A stretch of 64,000 nt of DNA from Confluentibacter sediminis (GCF_003258355.1 NZ_QKPO01000011.1:62001-126000), one strand, 5' to 3'; shown: positions 34,496-44,191, counted from the first letter of the stretch. Notes: a model not told the origin generated them from the sequence alone. Made by a program: numbers and translations.

Positions 34496-34717
34496 ATGGA
34501 TGAAATAACACAAAAATTATTGACTAAAATAAGTGATCGAGTAAGAGAAATTGAAGAGGACTATCCTGAACTTCAGAAGTATTTAGATGAAACCAGAATA
34601 ACATTACCTAAAAACAATCATGATTCGAAAATACATAAAAAAGATTTAGAGGATTATTTAAATAGTCTGAATTCTTTAATTGATAATTATGAAGAAGAGC
34701 ATAAAAAACCCTCATAA
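34496..34717 (+). CDS. Small acidic/charged protein of unknown function
   Basis: The 73-residue protein is not recognised. It is highly charged, probably helical, without signal peptide or membrane segment. It begins MDEITQKLLTKISDRVREIE, and its second half (DLEDYLNSLNSLIDNYEE) has a coiled-coil-like heptad look. A -7 box upstream and a strong terminator that overlaps its last codons support a real gene. Confidence 0.65.
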   Translation: MDEITQKLLTKISDRVREIEEDYPELQKYLDETRITLPKNNHDSKIHKKDLEDYLNSLNSLIDNYEEEHKKPS

Positions 34718-34732
34718 TTATGAGGGTTTTTT
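34703..34732. terminator. Bidirectional terminator overlapping a stop codon
   Basis: AAACCCTCATAATTATGAGGGTTT is perfectly self-complementary with A and T runs on both sides, so it can end transcription from both directions. The last codons and the TAA (34715-34717) of the small gene lie in the stem. The convergent stomatin-like gene ends at 34757. Confidence 0.88.
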
Positions 34733-34756
34733 ATAAAAATTTCCTGAAAAAAGTAA

Positions 34757-35686
34757 TTATTCTTCTTTCTTTTTTTCTTTCGCTTCTTTCATGGCTTCAC
34801 CAATTTGATTACTTGCAGTAAAACTTGCAAGCATATCATTTAACATATTACTGCCTGCTTGCGGTGAATTTGGTAATAAAATTAAATTGCTATTAGTATG
34901 TTGACCTATAGATTGAAGCGTATCATAATGTTGTGTTACCACAATTAAAGCAGAGGCTTCTTGCGAGTTAATACCCACTTTATTTAAAACCTGTACAGAC
35001 TCCTCTAAACCACGGGCAATTTCACGGCGTTGATCGGCTATACCTTGTCCTTGTAAACGTTTGCTTTCAGCTTCAGCTTTTGCCTTTTCCACGATTAAAA
35101 TACGTGCCGCATCACCTTCATATTGGGCAGCTGTTTTTTCTCTGTCTGCCGCATTAATTCTATTCATCGCTTCTTTTACTTGGGCATCTGGGTCAATATC
35201 GGTAACTAATGTTTTGATAATGTCATAACCATAATCTAGCATGGCATCATTTAATTCCGATTTTACTGCTATCGCAATATCATCTTTTTTCAAGAACACA
35301 TCATCTAAAATCATTTTTGGTACTTCAGCACGCACCACATCAAATACATAACTTGTAATTTGATCGTGGGGATAATCTAGTTTGTAAAAAGCGTCCTCAA
35401 CTTTATCTTTTATAACTTTAAATTGAACAGAGACTTTTAATTTAACAAACACATCATCTTTAGTTTTGGTTTCAACAATAACATCGAGTTGTGTAATTTT
35501 TAAACTAAGCCTGCCAGCAATTCTATCAACTAAAGGAATTTTCAAATGTAAACCAGATTGGCGGATACTTTGGAACTTGCCAAAGCGTTCAATAATAGCA
35601 GCAGATTGCTGTTTAACCGTAAAAAATGAAGAGATTAGAATAATCAATCCAAAGAAAATAAACGGAAGAAAAATAAATTCAGACAT
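34757..35686 (-). CDS. SPFH/Band 7 (stomatin/prohibitin-like) membrane protein
   Basis: The protein (309 residues from the ATG at 35686) has one N-terminal membrane segment (FIFFGLIILISSFF). The SPFH domain follows, with QQSAAIIERFGKFQSIRQSGLHLKIPLVD at its start and DIDPDAQVKEAMNRINAADREK at its end. An alanine- and glutamate-rich coiled coil (AKAEAESKRLQGQGIADQRREIARG) and a short charged tail complete it. Such proteins form large oligomers on membranes and act as scaffolds, often with membrane proteases. No NfeD partner is adjacent. The frame is open 39 nt further, but the ATG at 35686 gives the standard N-terminus. Confidence 0.9.
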   Translation of the reverse strand: MSEFIFLPFIFFGLIILISSFFTVKQQSAAIIERFGKFQSIRQSGLHLKIPLVDRIAGRLSLKITQLDVIVETKTKDDVFVKLKVSVQFKVIKDKVEDAFYKLDYPHDQITSYVFDVVRAEVPKMILDDVFLKKDDIAIAVKSELNDAMLDYGYDIIKTLVTDIDPDAQVKEAMNRINAADREKTAAQYEGDAARILIVEKAKAEAESKRLQGQGIADQRREIARGLEESVQVLNKVGINSQEASALIVVTQHYDTLQSIGQHTNSNLILLPNSPQAGSNMLNDMLASFTASNQIGEAMKEAKEKKKEE

Positions 35687-35895
35687 GTCTATATTATTAA
35701 TAATAGTTAGGAAATTAAGATACAAAAATTATCTTATATTTTGAGCATTTAATACAAAATGTATTATTAATACCCTTTACTATTAGTAGCTATAACAATA
35801 TGTTTTGTTACAATAAGTTTTGCCAAAAGAAAAGCCCCTTAACTAGAATAGTATTGGAATTTTTGAAAGACCAACTATACTAATTGGTACATTGA

Positions 35896-37407
35896 TTACA
35901 AGACTCCTATTGCCCTTTCAATTCTCTCTACAGTTTCAATTTTGCCTATCATGAACATAATTTCAAAAAGATCTGGTCCTTGTAAGGAGCCTACCAAAGC
36001 TAGTCGTAAAGGCATCATTACTTTTCCAAAACCAATATTTTTATTAGTTATCCAAGCTTTAATATCCGTTTGGAGATTTGCCACTGTAAAATCACTTACT
36101 CTTTGTATTATAGTAACCAATTCAATCATTAGTTCTGGAGTTTCTCCGTTAAATGCTTTTTGCATGGCTTTTTCATCATAAGCTTTTGGCGCTTGAAAAA
36201 AGTAAAAGCTCAAGTCCCACAGATCACTAATAAACGTTGCGCGTTCTTTTACAAGACCCACTACAAGAGCTACATAATGGACATCAATATCTGTTAATTG
36301 ATTATATTCAGACATAAAGGTTTCGGCAAGATCTAAATCATTTTGCTTTTGCATATAATGGTGGTTAAACCATTTGATTTTTTCAGGATCAAACCGTGCT
36401 CCAGATTTATTAACGCGTTCTAAATCGAAAACAGAAATCAATGCATCTAGACTGAAAATCTCTTGCTCTGTTCCTGGGTTCCAACCTAAAAAAGCTAAGA
36501 AGTTTATCATAGCTTCAGGAAAATAACCGTCTTCTTTATAGCCTCTGGAAATATCATGCGTTTTTGGGTCTTCCCATTGTAAAGGAAACACCGGAAAGCC
36601 TAATTTATCACCATCACGCTTGCTTAATTTCCCACTACCAGTAGGTTTTAGAATTAAGGGTAAATGAGCAAATTCTGGAGCTTGCCAACCAAATGCTTTA
36701 TATAATTGATAATGTAATGCTAAGGATGGCAACCATTCTTCCCCACGAATAACATGGGAGATTTCCATTAAATGGTCATCAACAATATTTGCTAAATGAT
36801 AGGTTGGCATGCCATCACTTTTAAACAGCACTTTATCATCTAAAATATTGGTATCAATTTGGATGTCGCCACGAATGATATCTTTTAAATATAAAATCTC
36901 ATCTTGAGGCGATTTAAAACGAATGACATAATCTTCACCAGCATCTAATTTAGCTTTGGTCTCAGAGGCGCTTAGTGATAAGGAATTACTTAATTTTAAA
37001 CGATTATGCCAATTATAAATAAAGGTTTTACCTTTTTCTTCATGGTCTTTTCTGTGAAAATCAAGAACATCGGCAGTATCAAAAGCATAATAAGCATTGC
37101 CAGAAGCAATTAATTGTTCTGCATATTTTTTATACAAATGTTTACGTTCACTTTGCCTGTAGGGACCAAATTTTTCGTTTTTCCCTGGACCTTCGTCAAA
37201 TGGAATGCCGCACCAGTTTAATGAATCAATTATATATTGTTCGGCTCCTTCCACATAACGGTTTTGATCGGTATCTTCAATTCTAAGAATAAAAGTGCCC
37301 TGATGTTTTTTTGCAAATAAATAATTGAATAAAGCAGTGCGTACACCTCCAATATGAAGTGGTCCCGTTGGACTTGGTGCAAAACGCACACGAACGTTTT
37401 TGGTCAT
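35896..37407 (-). CDS. gltX: Glutamate-tRNA ligase
   Basis: GluRS charges tRNA-Glu. The protein of 503 residues begins MTKNVRVRFAPSPTGPLHIGG, the class I HIGH region, and has the KMSKS equivalent KLSKRDGDK. Both anticodon-domain halves follow. The start at 37407 is chosen because it gives the family-standard N-terminus and lies about 15 nt after the transcription start implied by the -7 box at 37426-37433. The open frame to 37443 lies upstream of that. It is a single-gene leftward unit. Confidence 0.95.
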   Translation of the reverse strand: MTKNVRVRFAPSPTGPLHIGGVRTALFNYLFAKKHQGTFILRIEDTDQNRYVEGAEQYIIDSLNWCGIPFDEGPGKNEKFGPYRQSERKHLYKKYAEQLIASGNAYYAFDTADVLDFHRKDHEEKGKTFIYNWHNRLKLSNSLSLSASETKAKLDAGEDYVIRFKSPQDEILYLKDIIRGDIQIDTNILDDKVLFKSDGMPTYHLANIVDDHLMEISHVIRGEEWLPSLALHYQLYKAFGWQAPEFAHLPLILKPTGSGKLSKRDGDKLGFPVFPLQWEDPKTHDISRGYKEDGYFPEAMINFLAFLGWNPGTEQEIFSLDALISVFDLERVNKSGARFDPEKIKWFNHHYMQKQNDLDLAETFMSEYNQLTDIDVHYVALVVGLVKERATFISDLWDLSFYFFQAPKAYDEKAMQKAFNGETPELMIELVTIIQRVSDFTVANLQTDIKAWITNKNIGFGKVMMPLRLALVGSLQGPDLFEIMFMIGKIETVERIERAIGVL

Positions 37408-37425
37408 ATTTTGTAAATTTGAATG

Positions 37426-37433
37426 CAAAGATA
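37426..37433 (-). promoter_or_regulatory. -7 promoter box (TATCTTTG on minus strand) of gltX
   Basis: CAAAGATA on the plus strand reads TATCTTTG on the minus strand, an exact TAnnTTTG match just upstream of the chosen gltX start. Confidence 0.6.
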
Positions 37434-37510
37434 CAATTAACACATAATTATTAAGGGTGTACCAAAAAAATTGTAGTTTAGTAAGTTATAATTAAAGCAT
37501 AATATAAAGA

Positions 37511-40500
37511 ATGAATCAGTTCAATATTATTCAAGATAAGCTGGAGGCATTTATTAAGCGTTATTATACTAATGAATTGCTTAAAGGAGCTATTTTGTTT
37601 TTTGCCATTGGCTTATTGTATTTTTTATTTACGTTATTTATTGAATACATCCTTTGGCTTAGCACTACCGCAAGATTGATTTTGTTTTGGCTGTTTATTC
37701 TTGTAGAACTTGTCTTGTTGGTCAAATTTATTGTTTTGCCACTAGCTAAATTATTTAAACTTCAAAAAGGGATTAATTATGTAGACGCTTCAAAAATTAT
37801 TGGAGAACATTTTTCTGAGGTTAAAGACAAATTGTTAAACATACTTCAGTTAAAAAATGAAACATCGCCATCTGAATTGTTGTTAGCCAGTATTGAACAG
37901 AAGTCTTTAGAGTTGTCGCCAATTCCATTTAAAATGGCCGTTAATTTTAAAAAGAATATTCCATATCTAAAATATGCGGCTATCCCTGTTTTTATACTTT
38001 TAATAACTTTTTTGTTTGGTAAGATTTATTGGTTTAGTGATAGTTTTGATCGTGTGGTTCATTATAAAACAGCTTATGAACCGCCAGCACCATTTCAATT
38101 TTTTGTAGTTAACAACGATTTAAATGCCATTGAAAATTCAGATTTTACATTATCTGTTAAAACTTTAGGAAACCTTATTCCAGAAAATGCTCAAATTATT
38201 TATAATGGTGAAACATATTTTTTGCAGCAACAAGGTGTTGGAGATTTTGAATATGTTTTTCCTAAGCTTAAAGAATCCATAGAATTTGAATTGACCGCTA
38301 ATGGCGTGACATCAAAGCCTTATACGATTACTGTTGTTGAGGTGCCAACATTATTAGGTTTTGATATGGTTTTAGACTATCCAAAATACATTAAAAAAAG
38401 TTCTGAAGTTTTAAAAGGTACTGGAAATGCTATAGTCCCAGAAGGAACCAAAGTTACTTGGCAACTTAAAACAAAATCTACCGAACAGGTTTCATTGTTT
38501 TCTAAAGATACAATGGCTTTTAAAACTAACGAGAAAAGTGTTTTTAAGGCCTTTAAAACCATTTACAGTAATTTTGACTATACACTTAGTACAAGCAACA
38601 AAAACCTTATGAACTACGAGAATTTAGCTTTTAGGATTGATGTTGTAAAAGATGAATATCCTGAAATTGATATTAAAATGGAAACGGATACCCTAGATTT
38701 GCAAACGCTGTATTTCTATGGGCAGGTTAGTGACGATTATGGATTTTCTAAATTGCAATTAGTGTATTATCCCTCCCACGATGACACCAAAAAGCAATAC
38801 GAAACGATATTTTTTTCTGCATCTAATATTTCAGAATTTATAACAGCTTTTCCTAATAATTTGAATATTTCTGAAGGAATTCCATATGAATTATATTTTC
38901 AAGTATTTGACAATGATGCTTTTAATAAGTTTAAAAGCTCTAAAAGTACCGTCTTTTCATATAGAAAACGTACCAAAGAAGAAGAGGAGCAAAAGAAACT
39001 TAATGAACAAAGCGAAACTATTAAGGATTTGAATAAATCTCTGAAAAAGTTTGATGAACGGGATAAAGAACTTGAAGATTTAAAACTAAATCAGAAAGAA
39101 AAATCGACCTTAAATTTTAATGATAAAAAGAAATTAGAATCATTTCTGCAAAGGCAAAAGCAACAGGATGAGATGATGAAAAATTTCAACAAAAAATTAA
39201 AAGATAATCTGGATGAGTTCCAAAAGGAAAATAAAGAGCAAGATGCTTTTAAAGAAGATTTAAAAGAACGATTAAAAGAAAACGAAGAGCAGCTTAAGAA
39301 AGATGAGAAGCTTCTTGAGCAACTTGAAAAACTTCAAGATAAAATAAGTAATGAACAATTAGTCCAAAAGCTGGATGAACTTGCAAAACAAAATAAGAAT
39401 AAGAAACGAAGCTTAGAACAGTTGCTAGAATTAACCAAAAGGTTTTATGTAGAGAAAAAGCTAGATAAGCTTAAAGACGATTTGCTTAAAATGGCGATTG
39501 ACCAAGAAAAGTTATCTATAGAATCCGAAGAAAAAAATACTAAAGAAAACCAAGAAAAGCTTAATAAACAGTTTGATGAATTTAAGAAAGAGATTGAGGA
39601 TTTAAAAAAGGAATCTCAAAATTTAAAAAAGCCTATTGATATTCCACAAGATAAATCTCAAGAAAACGATATTAAAAATGAACAGCAAAAGGCTGCCAAT
39701 GAGTTAGGAAAGAAAGATAAAGAACAAGCTTCTGACGAACAAAAATCACAACCAAATAAAGACAACAGTAATAGTTTGAAAAATGCGCAGCAAAGCCAAA
39801 AAAAGGCAGCGCAAAAAATGAAGCTATTGAGCGAGAAAATGCAAGCATCCATGCAGGCTGGTGGAGGTGAACAGCTCCAAGAAGATGTCGATATGCTTAG
39901 ACAAATATTAGATAATTTAGTCGTGTTTTCTATAGATGAAGAAGCTTTAATGGATCAGTTTAGATCTATTGAGGTCAATCATAACAAATACGCCTCTTAC
40001 TTAAGAAAACAAAGCAACCTTAGGGAAAGTTTTGAACATATTGATGATAGTTTGTTTGCCTTATCACTTCGCCAACCAAAACTTTCTGAAACGGTGAATA
40101 AAGAAATCACCGATGTTTATTTCAATATAGACAAAGCCATCAGTCAGTTTGCTGAAGGCAGGGTATATCAAGGGGTTTCCAATCAGCAATTCTCTATTAC
40201 AGCTGCAAATAATTTAGCGGATTTTTTAAGTGACATGTTAGACAACATGCAAGAAAACATAAACATGTCCCAAGGCCAGGGGCAGGGCGATATGCAATTA
40301 CCAGATATTATTATGAGTCAAGAAGAACTCAATAAAATGATGGAAGAAGGTATGAAAAAGGGTGAATCTGGCAAATCTAAAGAAGGAGAAGGAAAACAGG
40401 ATGGAGAAGGTAAAGGAGATCAAGGGCAACAGGGAAAAGAACACAACAAAAACAAACAAGGAAATAAATCTGGTGGAGAAGGAGAGGGGTTGAATAATGA

Positions 40501-40918
40501 ATTAGAAGGTGAGTTGTTTGAGATTTATCAACGGCAACAAGAATTGCGTGAATCTTTGGAGAAACAATTACAAAAGCAAGGTATGGGCGGCTCTGGTCAA
40601 AAGCTTTTAAAGCAAATGGAAGATGTTGAATTGGATTTGATCAATAAAGGGTTTACCAATCAAACGCTTCAAAAAATGATGGAACTCCAGCATCAATTAT
40701 TAAAACTAGATAATGCCACTTTCCAGCAGGGAGAAGATAATAAGAGAGAATCTGAAACTAACAAAAAGCAATTTGATACTAATTTGAATAATCAAATTCC
40801 AACAGCCAAGCAATATTTTAAAACAACAGAAATATTAAATAAGCAAGCCTTACCTTTGTGGCAGATTTATAAAACTAAAGTTCAAGAATATTTTAAGAAA
40901 GAGAATGATTCAATTTAA
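37511..40918 (+). CDS. DUF4175 family large membrane protein with long coiled coil
   Basis: The 1135-residue protein has two membrane segments near the N-terminus (about 25-75) and a third at about 155-175. A beta-rich periplasmic part follows, with TLGNLIPENAQIIYNGE and a later YEIYFQVFDND-like Ig strand (YELYFQVFDNDAF). From about 490 to 780 it is a Lys/Glu/Gln-rich coiled coil. The final third is partly low-complexity, Gly/Gln/Lys-rich. The family is common in Bacteroidota with no proven role; an envelope function is inferred. Its 3' end overlaps ybeY by 14 nt, so the two are translationally linked. Confidence 0.85.
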   Translation: MNQFNIIQDKLEAFIKRYYTNELLKGAILFFAIGLLYFLFTLFIEYILWLSTTARLILFWLFILVELVLLVKFIVLPLAKLFKLQKGINYVDASKIIGEHFSEVKDKLLNILQLKNETSPSELLLASIEQKSLELSPIPFKMAVNFKKNIPYLKYAAIPVFILLITFLFGKIYWFSDSFDRVVHYKTAYEPPAPFQFFVVNNDLNAIENSDFTLSVKTLGNLIPENAQIIYNGETYFLQQQGVGDFEYVFPKLKESIEFELTANGVTSKPYTITVVEVPTLLGFDMVLDYPKYIKKSSEVLKGTGNAIVPEGTKVTWQLKTKSTEQVSLFSKDTMAFKTNEKSVFKAFKTIYSNFDYTLSTSNKNLMNYENLAFRIDVVKDEYPEIDIKMETDTLDLQTLYFYGQVSDDYGFSKLQLVYYPSHDDTKKQYETIFFSASNISEFITAFPNNLNISEGIPYELYFQVFDNDAFNKFKSSKSTVFSYRKRTKEEEEQKKLNEQSETIKDLNKSLKKFDERDKELEDLKLNQKEKSTLNFNDKKKLESFLQRQKQQDEMMKNFNKKLKDNLDEFQKENKEQDAFKEDLKERLKENEEQLKKDEKLLEQLEKLQDKISNEQLVQKLDELAKQNKNKKRSLEQLLELTKRFYVEKKLDKLKDDLLKMAIDQEKLSIESEEKNTKENQEKLNKQFDEFKKEIEDLKKESQNLKKPIDIPQDKSQENDIKNEQQKAANELGKKDKEQASDEQKSQPNKDNSNSLKNAQQSQKKAAQKMKLLSEKMQASMQAGGGEQLQEDVDMLRQILDNLVVFSIDEEALMDQFRSIEVNHNKYASYLRKQSNLRESFEHIDDSLFALSLRQPKLSETVNKEITDVYFNIDKAISQFAEGRVYQGVSNQQFSITAANNLADFLSDMLDNMQENINMSQGQGQGDMQLPDIIMSQEELNKMMEEGMKKGESGKSKEGEGKQDGEGKGDQGQQGKEHNKNKQGNKSGGEGEGLNNELEGELFEIYQRQQELRESLEKQLQKQGMGGSGQKLLKQMEDVELDLINKGFTNQTLQKMMELQHQLLKLDNATFQQGEDNKRESETNKKQFDTNLNNQIPTAKQYFKTTEILNKQALPLWQIYKTKVQEYFKKENDSI

Positions 40919-41315
40919 TTATGAAACCGAGTTTTTATTGGATAACGAAGAACAATTAGCGAATTGGATTTCTAGTATCATAACTTCAGAAGGGTTTAAG
41001 GAAGAAGAAATCAATTATATCTTTTGTAACGACGATTACCTCTTTAAGCTTAATGTTGAGTTTTTAGATCACGATACGTTAACGGACATTATTAGCTTTG
41101 ATTATTCCATCGGAAAAATTATACAGGGCGATATTTTTATTTCTGTTGAAAGAGTTGCAGATAACGCTAAGGATTTTAATGTGTCTTTTAACGATGAACT
41201 TCATAGGGTTATGGCGCATGGGGTTTTGCACTATTGTGGATATAAAGACAAGACAGATAAAGATGAAGCTTTAATGAGGGACAAGGAGAATCACTATCTA
41301 AAGCTACTTGTTTAA
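40905..41315 (+). CDS. ybeY: Endoribonuclease YbeY (rRNA maturation factor)
   Basis: YbeY is a zinc metalloprotein needed for 16S rRNA 3' maturation and ribosome quality control. The 136-residue protein has LTDIISFDY in the middle and the zinc motif HRVMAHGVLHYCGYKDK (H-x3-H, then Asp in place of the third histidine as is common in this phylum). The N-terminus overlaps the end of the DUF4175 gene by 14 nt. A -7 box for mnmG follows directly after its stop. Confidence 0.93.
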   Translation: MIQFNYETEFLLDNEEQLANWISSIITSEGFKEEEINYIFCNDDYLFKLNVEFLDHDTLTDIISFDYSIGKIIQGDIFISVERVADNAKDFNVSFNDELHRVMAHGVLHYCGYKDKTDKDEALMRDKENHYLKLLV

Positions 41316-41332
41316 TATTCAGCAAATCCATG

Positions 41333-41340
41333 TATATTTG
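41333..41340 (+). promoter_or_regulatory. -7 promoter box TATATTTG of mnmG
   Basis: Exact TAnnTTTG match between ybeY and mnmG. Transcription would start near 41344, so the parS-like palindrome at 41368-41383 would lie in the mnmG leader. Confidence 0.5.
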
Positions 41341-41367
41341 CAAACTTTTAAAATCAAAATAGTTTAT

Positions 41368-41383
41368 TGTTCCACGTGGAACG
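41368..41383. other. parS-like partition site 1
   Basis: TGTTCCACGTGGAACG fits the bacterial parS consensus TGTTnCACGTGnAACA at 15 of 16 positions, including the whole central palindrome GTTCCACGTGGAAC. ParB binds such sites to organise and segregate the origin region. It lies 22 nt before mnmG. Confidence 0.8.
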
Positions 41384-41404
41384 TTTCATTTAATTTTTAG
41401 ATTT

Positions 41405-43276
41405 ATGTTTAACGAGGTGTATGATGTTATTGTTGTAGGTGCTGGCCATGCTGGCAGCGAGGCTGCTGCTGCTGCTGCTAATATGGGGAGTAAGACATTG
41501 CTTGTTACCATGAATTTGCAAAACATCGCGCAAATGTCATGCAATCCCGCTATGGGAGGTATTGCTAAAGGTCAAATTGTAAGAGAGATTGATGCGCTTG
41601 GAGGCTATAGTGGGATCGTTTCAGATACATCCGCTATACAGTTTAAGATGCTTAACAAGTCTAAAGGACCTGCTATGTGGAGCCCGAGGGTTCAAAGCGA
41701 TAGAATGCGTTTTGCTGAGGATTGGCGTTTGCTTTTAGAGCGCACGCCGAATCTTGATTTTTATCAGGAAATGGTTGCTGGTCTTTTAATTAAGAATGGT
41801 AAAGTGGCGGGCGTGAAAACATCTCTTGGAATTGAGATTAAGTCTAAATCTGTGGTCTTAACGAATGGTACTTTTTTAAATGGATTGATCCATATTGGAG
41901 ATAAAAGTTTTGGTGGGGGAAGAGCAGGTGAAAAAGCGGCTACTGGAATCACAGAACAATTGGTTGGTTTAGGATTTGATTCAGGCAGAATGAAGACGGG
42001 AACACCTCCAAGAGTTGATGGAAGATCGTTGGATTATTCTAAGATGGTAGAGCAGCCAGGAGATGATAAGCCGGAGAAATTCTCATATTTAGATATTACT
42101 AAGCCTTTAAAAAAACAAAGGTCTTGTCACATGACTTATACTAGTGAGTTGGTTCATGATTTGCTTCGAGAAGGTTTTGATAGATCGCCTATGTTTAATG
42201 GTAGAATTAAAAGTTTGGGACCGCGGTATTGTCCGTCTATTGAAGATAAGATCAATCGCTTTGCGGACAAAGATAGGCATCAATTGTTCGTAGAACCAGA
42301 AGGATGGAACACCGTTGAAGTTTATGTAAACGGCTTTTCAACATCACTTCCAGAAGACGTTCAGTTTAAAGCATTACGTTCGGTTGTTGGTTTTGAGCAA
42401 GTGAAATTCTTTAGACCCGGTTATGCGATTGAATACGATTATTTTCCACCAACACAACTAAAACACACTTTAGAGACCAAGCTTATTGAAGGGCTTTATT
42501 TTGCAGGTCAGATTAATGGAACTACAGGGTATGAGGAAGCTGCTTCGCAAGGTTTAATGGCGGGTATAAACGCTAGCTTGAAGGTTCAAGAAAAGGATTC
42601 TTTTATTTTAAAACGAGACGAAGCGTATATAGGTGTTTTGATAGATGATTTAATTACCAAAGGCACAGAAGAGCCATATAGAATGTTTACGTCTAGGGCT
42701 GAATACAGAACGTTATTGCGTCAAGATAATGCTGATTTAAGGCTAACCCCAAAAGGTTTTGAAATTGGTTTAGCGAGTGAAAAGCGATTGCGGAGAATGG
42801 AACAAAAACATAATGATGCTGAAAAATTTGTTGAGTTTTTTGCGGCTACAAGTGTTAAGCCAGAAGATGTAAATCCTATTTTGGAGTCTAAAGAATCATC
42901 CTTGATTAAGCAATCAGATAAGATTTTTAAAATATTTTCAAGACCAAATGTTACTATAGATGATATGCGGAAGCTTCAGGTGGTTGAAGAATATATAGAA
43001 GAAAACAATTTGGATGATGAGGTTATTGAGCAGGCGGAAATACAAGTTAAATATTCAGGATATATTTCTAAAGAAAAGAATAACGCAGATAAACTAACCA
43101 GATTAGAATATGTAAAAATCCCTGATAATTTTGACTATTCCCAAATTAAATCGATGAGTTTTGAGGCGAGAGAAAAACTAAAAAAGATTAAACCAGTAAC
43201 AGTTTCGCAAGCTTCCAGAATTAGCGGAGTGTCTCCAAATGATATTTCTGTTTTGCTGGTCTATATGGGGAGATGA
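41405..43276 (+). CDS. mnmG: tRNA uridine-5-carboxymethylaminomethyl modification enzyme MnmG (GidA)
   Basis: MnmG with MnmE installs the cmnm5 group on wobble U34 of certain tRNAs, using FAD and a folate carbon unit. The 623-residue protein starts with the FAD-binding motif VGAGHAGSEAA. It has CNPAMGGIAKGQIVREIDALGG, the FAD/catalytic cysteine region, GTPPRVDGRS, and the C-terminal GidA-associated helical domain ending ASRISGVSPNDISVLLVYMGR. The length is normal. It is bracketed by two parS-like palindromes. In many bacteria gidA lies close to the replication origin, which fits. Confidence 0.96.
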   Translation: MFNEVYDVIVVGAGHAGSEAAAAAANMGSKTLLVTMNLQNIAQMSCNPAMGGIAKGQIVREIDALGGYSGIVSDTSAIQFKMLNKSKGPAMWSPRVQSDRMRFAEDWRLLLERTPNLDFYQEMVAGLLIKNGKVAGVKTSLGIEIKSKSVVLTNGTFLNGLIHIGDKSFGGGRAGEKAATGITEQLVGLGFDSGRMKTGTPPRVDGRSLDYSKMVEQPGDDKPEKFSYLDITKPLKKQRSCHMTYTSELVHDLLREGFDRSPMFNGRIKSLGPRYCPSIEDKINRFADKDRHQLFVEPEGWNTVEVYVNGFSTSLPEDVQFKALRSVVGFEQVKFFRPGYAIEYDYFPPTQLKHTLETKLIEGLYFAGQINGTTGYEEAASQGLMAGINASLKVQEKDSFILKRDEAYIGVLIDDLITKGTEEPYRMFTSRAEYRTLLRQDNADLRLTPKGFEIGLASEKRLRRMEQKHNDAEKFVEFFAATSVKPEDVNPILESKESSLIKQSDKIFKIFSRPNVTIDDMRKLQVVEEYIEENNLDDEVIEQAEIQVKYSGYISKEKNNADKLTRLEYVKIPDNFDYSQIKSMSFEAREKLKKIKPVTVSQASRISGVSPNDISVLLVYMGR

Positions 43277-43304
43277 TTTTGTTGTTCCACGTGGAACAAC
43301 AAAA
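43277..43304. other. parS-like partition site 2 inside a 28-bp perfect palindrome
   Basis: TGTTCCACGTGGAACA (43283-43298) matches the parS consensus at all 16 positions and is itself a perfect inverted repeat. The symmetry extends 6 more bases on each side. It starts directly after the mnmG stop codon. Confidence 0.85.
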
Positions 43305-43336
43305 AAAGAGTGTTTTTTGAATTCTGAATCACGTTA

Positions 43337-44191
43337 ATGAGCAAACAAAAATTATATATAACGACAACAGATTATACAGTTTCTGGAGAGAAATTTGATT
43401 TGATTGAAAACACAGAATTCGGTTTTTTAGAAACATATCCTCAACCTTCTTCAGAAAAATTGCCAGATTACTACAAAAGCGAAGACTATATTTCGCATAC
43501 TAATTCCAAGAGAAATCTTTTCGAGAACATATATCATTTAGTAAGACGTTTTTCTTTAAACAAAAAATTAAAACTTATTAATTCTTTTTCTTCAGAAAAG
43601 AAGTTGTTAGATATTGGTTGCGGAACGGGTGATTTTTTACAAATAGCAAAAAATAATAATTGGGATGTTTTTGGTGTTGAACCTAATGAGCAGGCGAGGA
43701 GCATAGCCAACGCAAAAACCGGGCATTCTGTTTTTAATGTAGATAAACTTTTGGAATTTAATCCGTCTAGTTTTGATGTCATTACACTTTGGCATGTTTT
43801 GGAACATTTACCAAATCTTGAAGAGCAAATACCGCTTTTTAAAAAACTTCTAAAGCCTAACGGAACCTTAATAATTGCGGTTCCTAATTATAAAAGTTAT
43901 GATGCTAAATTTTATAAAGCGTATTGGGCGGCTTATGATGTGCCAAGACATCTTTGGCATTTTAATAAACAATCTATTTCTAAATTATTTTCAAACGTTT
44001 CAATGGACGTTGTTAAAGTGAAACCAATGTGTTTTGATGCGTTTTATGTAAGTCTGCTTTCAGAGAAATATAAATTTGGAAAAATGAATTTTTTTAGAGG
44101 ATTTTGGATCGGATTTCTTTCAAATTTAAAATCTATAAAAACAAAAGAGACTTCTTCCTTAATCTATATCGTTAAAAACACAAAAAAATAA
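43337..44191 (+). CDS. Class I SAM-dependent methyltransferase
   Basis: The 284-residue protein has the SAM-binding motif I LLDIGCGTGDFLQ (about 91-103), then GVEPNEQA as motif II. VITLWHVLEHLPN follows as the motif typical of UbiG/methyltransf_23 proteins, then LKPNGTLIIAVPN. The N-terminus looks like the start of similar methyltransferases near surface glycan genes in Bacteroidota (FGFLETYPQP, LPDYYKSEDY). The substrate is unknown. It starts 60 nt after mnmG, beyond the second parS site. Confidence 0.85.
   Translation: MSKQKLYITTTDYTVSGEKFDLIENTEFGFLETYPQPSSEKLPDYYKSEDYISHTNSKRNLFENIYHLVRRFSLNKKLKLINSFSSEKKLLDIGCGTGDFLQIAKNNNWDVFGVEPNEQARSIANAKTGHSVFNVDKLLEFNPSSFDVITLWHVLEHLPNLEEQIPLFKKLLKPNGTLIIAVPNYKSYDAKFYKAYWAAYDVPRHLWHFNKQSISKLFSNVSMDVVKVKPMCFDAFYVSLLSEKYKFGKMNFFRGFWIGFLSNLKSIKTKETSSLIYIVKNTKK

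Noticed and set aside
35870-35888. Possible terminator downstream of gltX
   Set aside because: An imperfect 8-bp AT-rich stem without a proper T run on the minus strand; not convincing.
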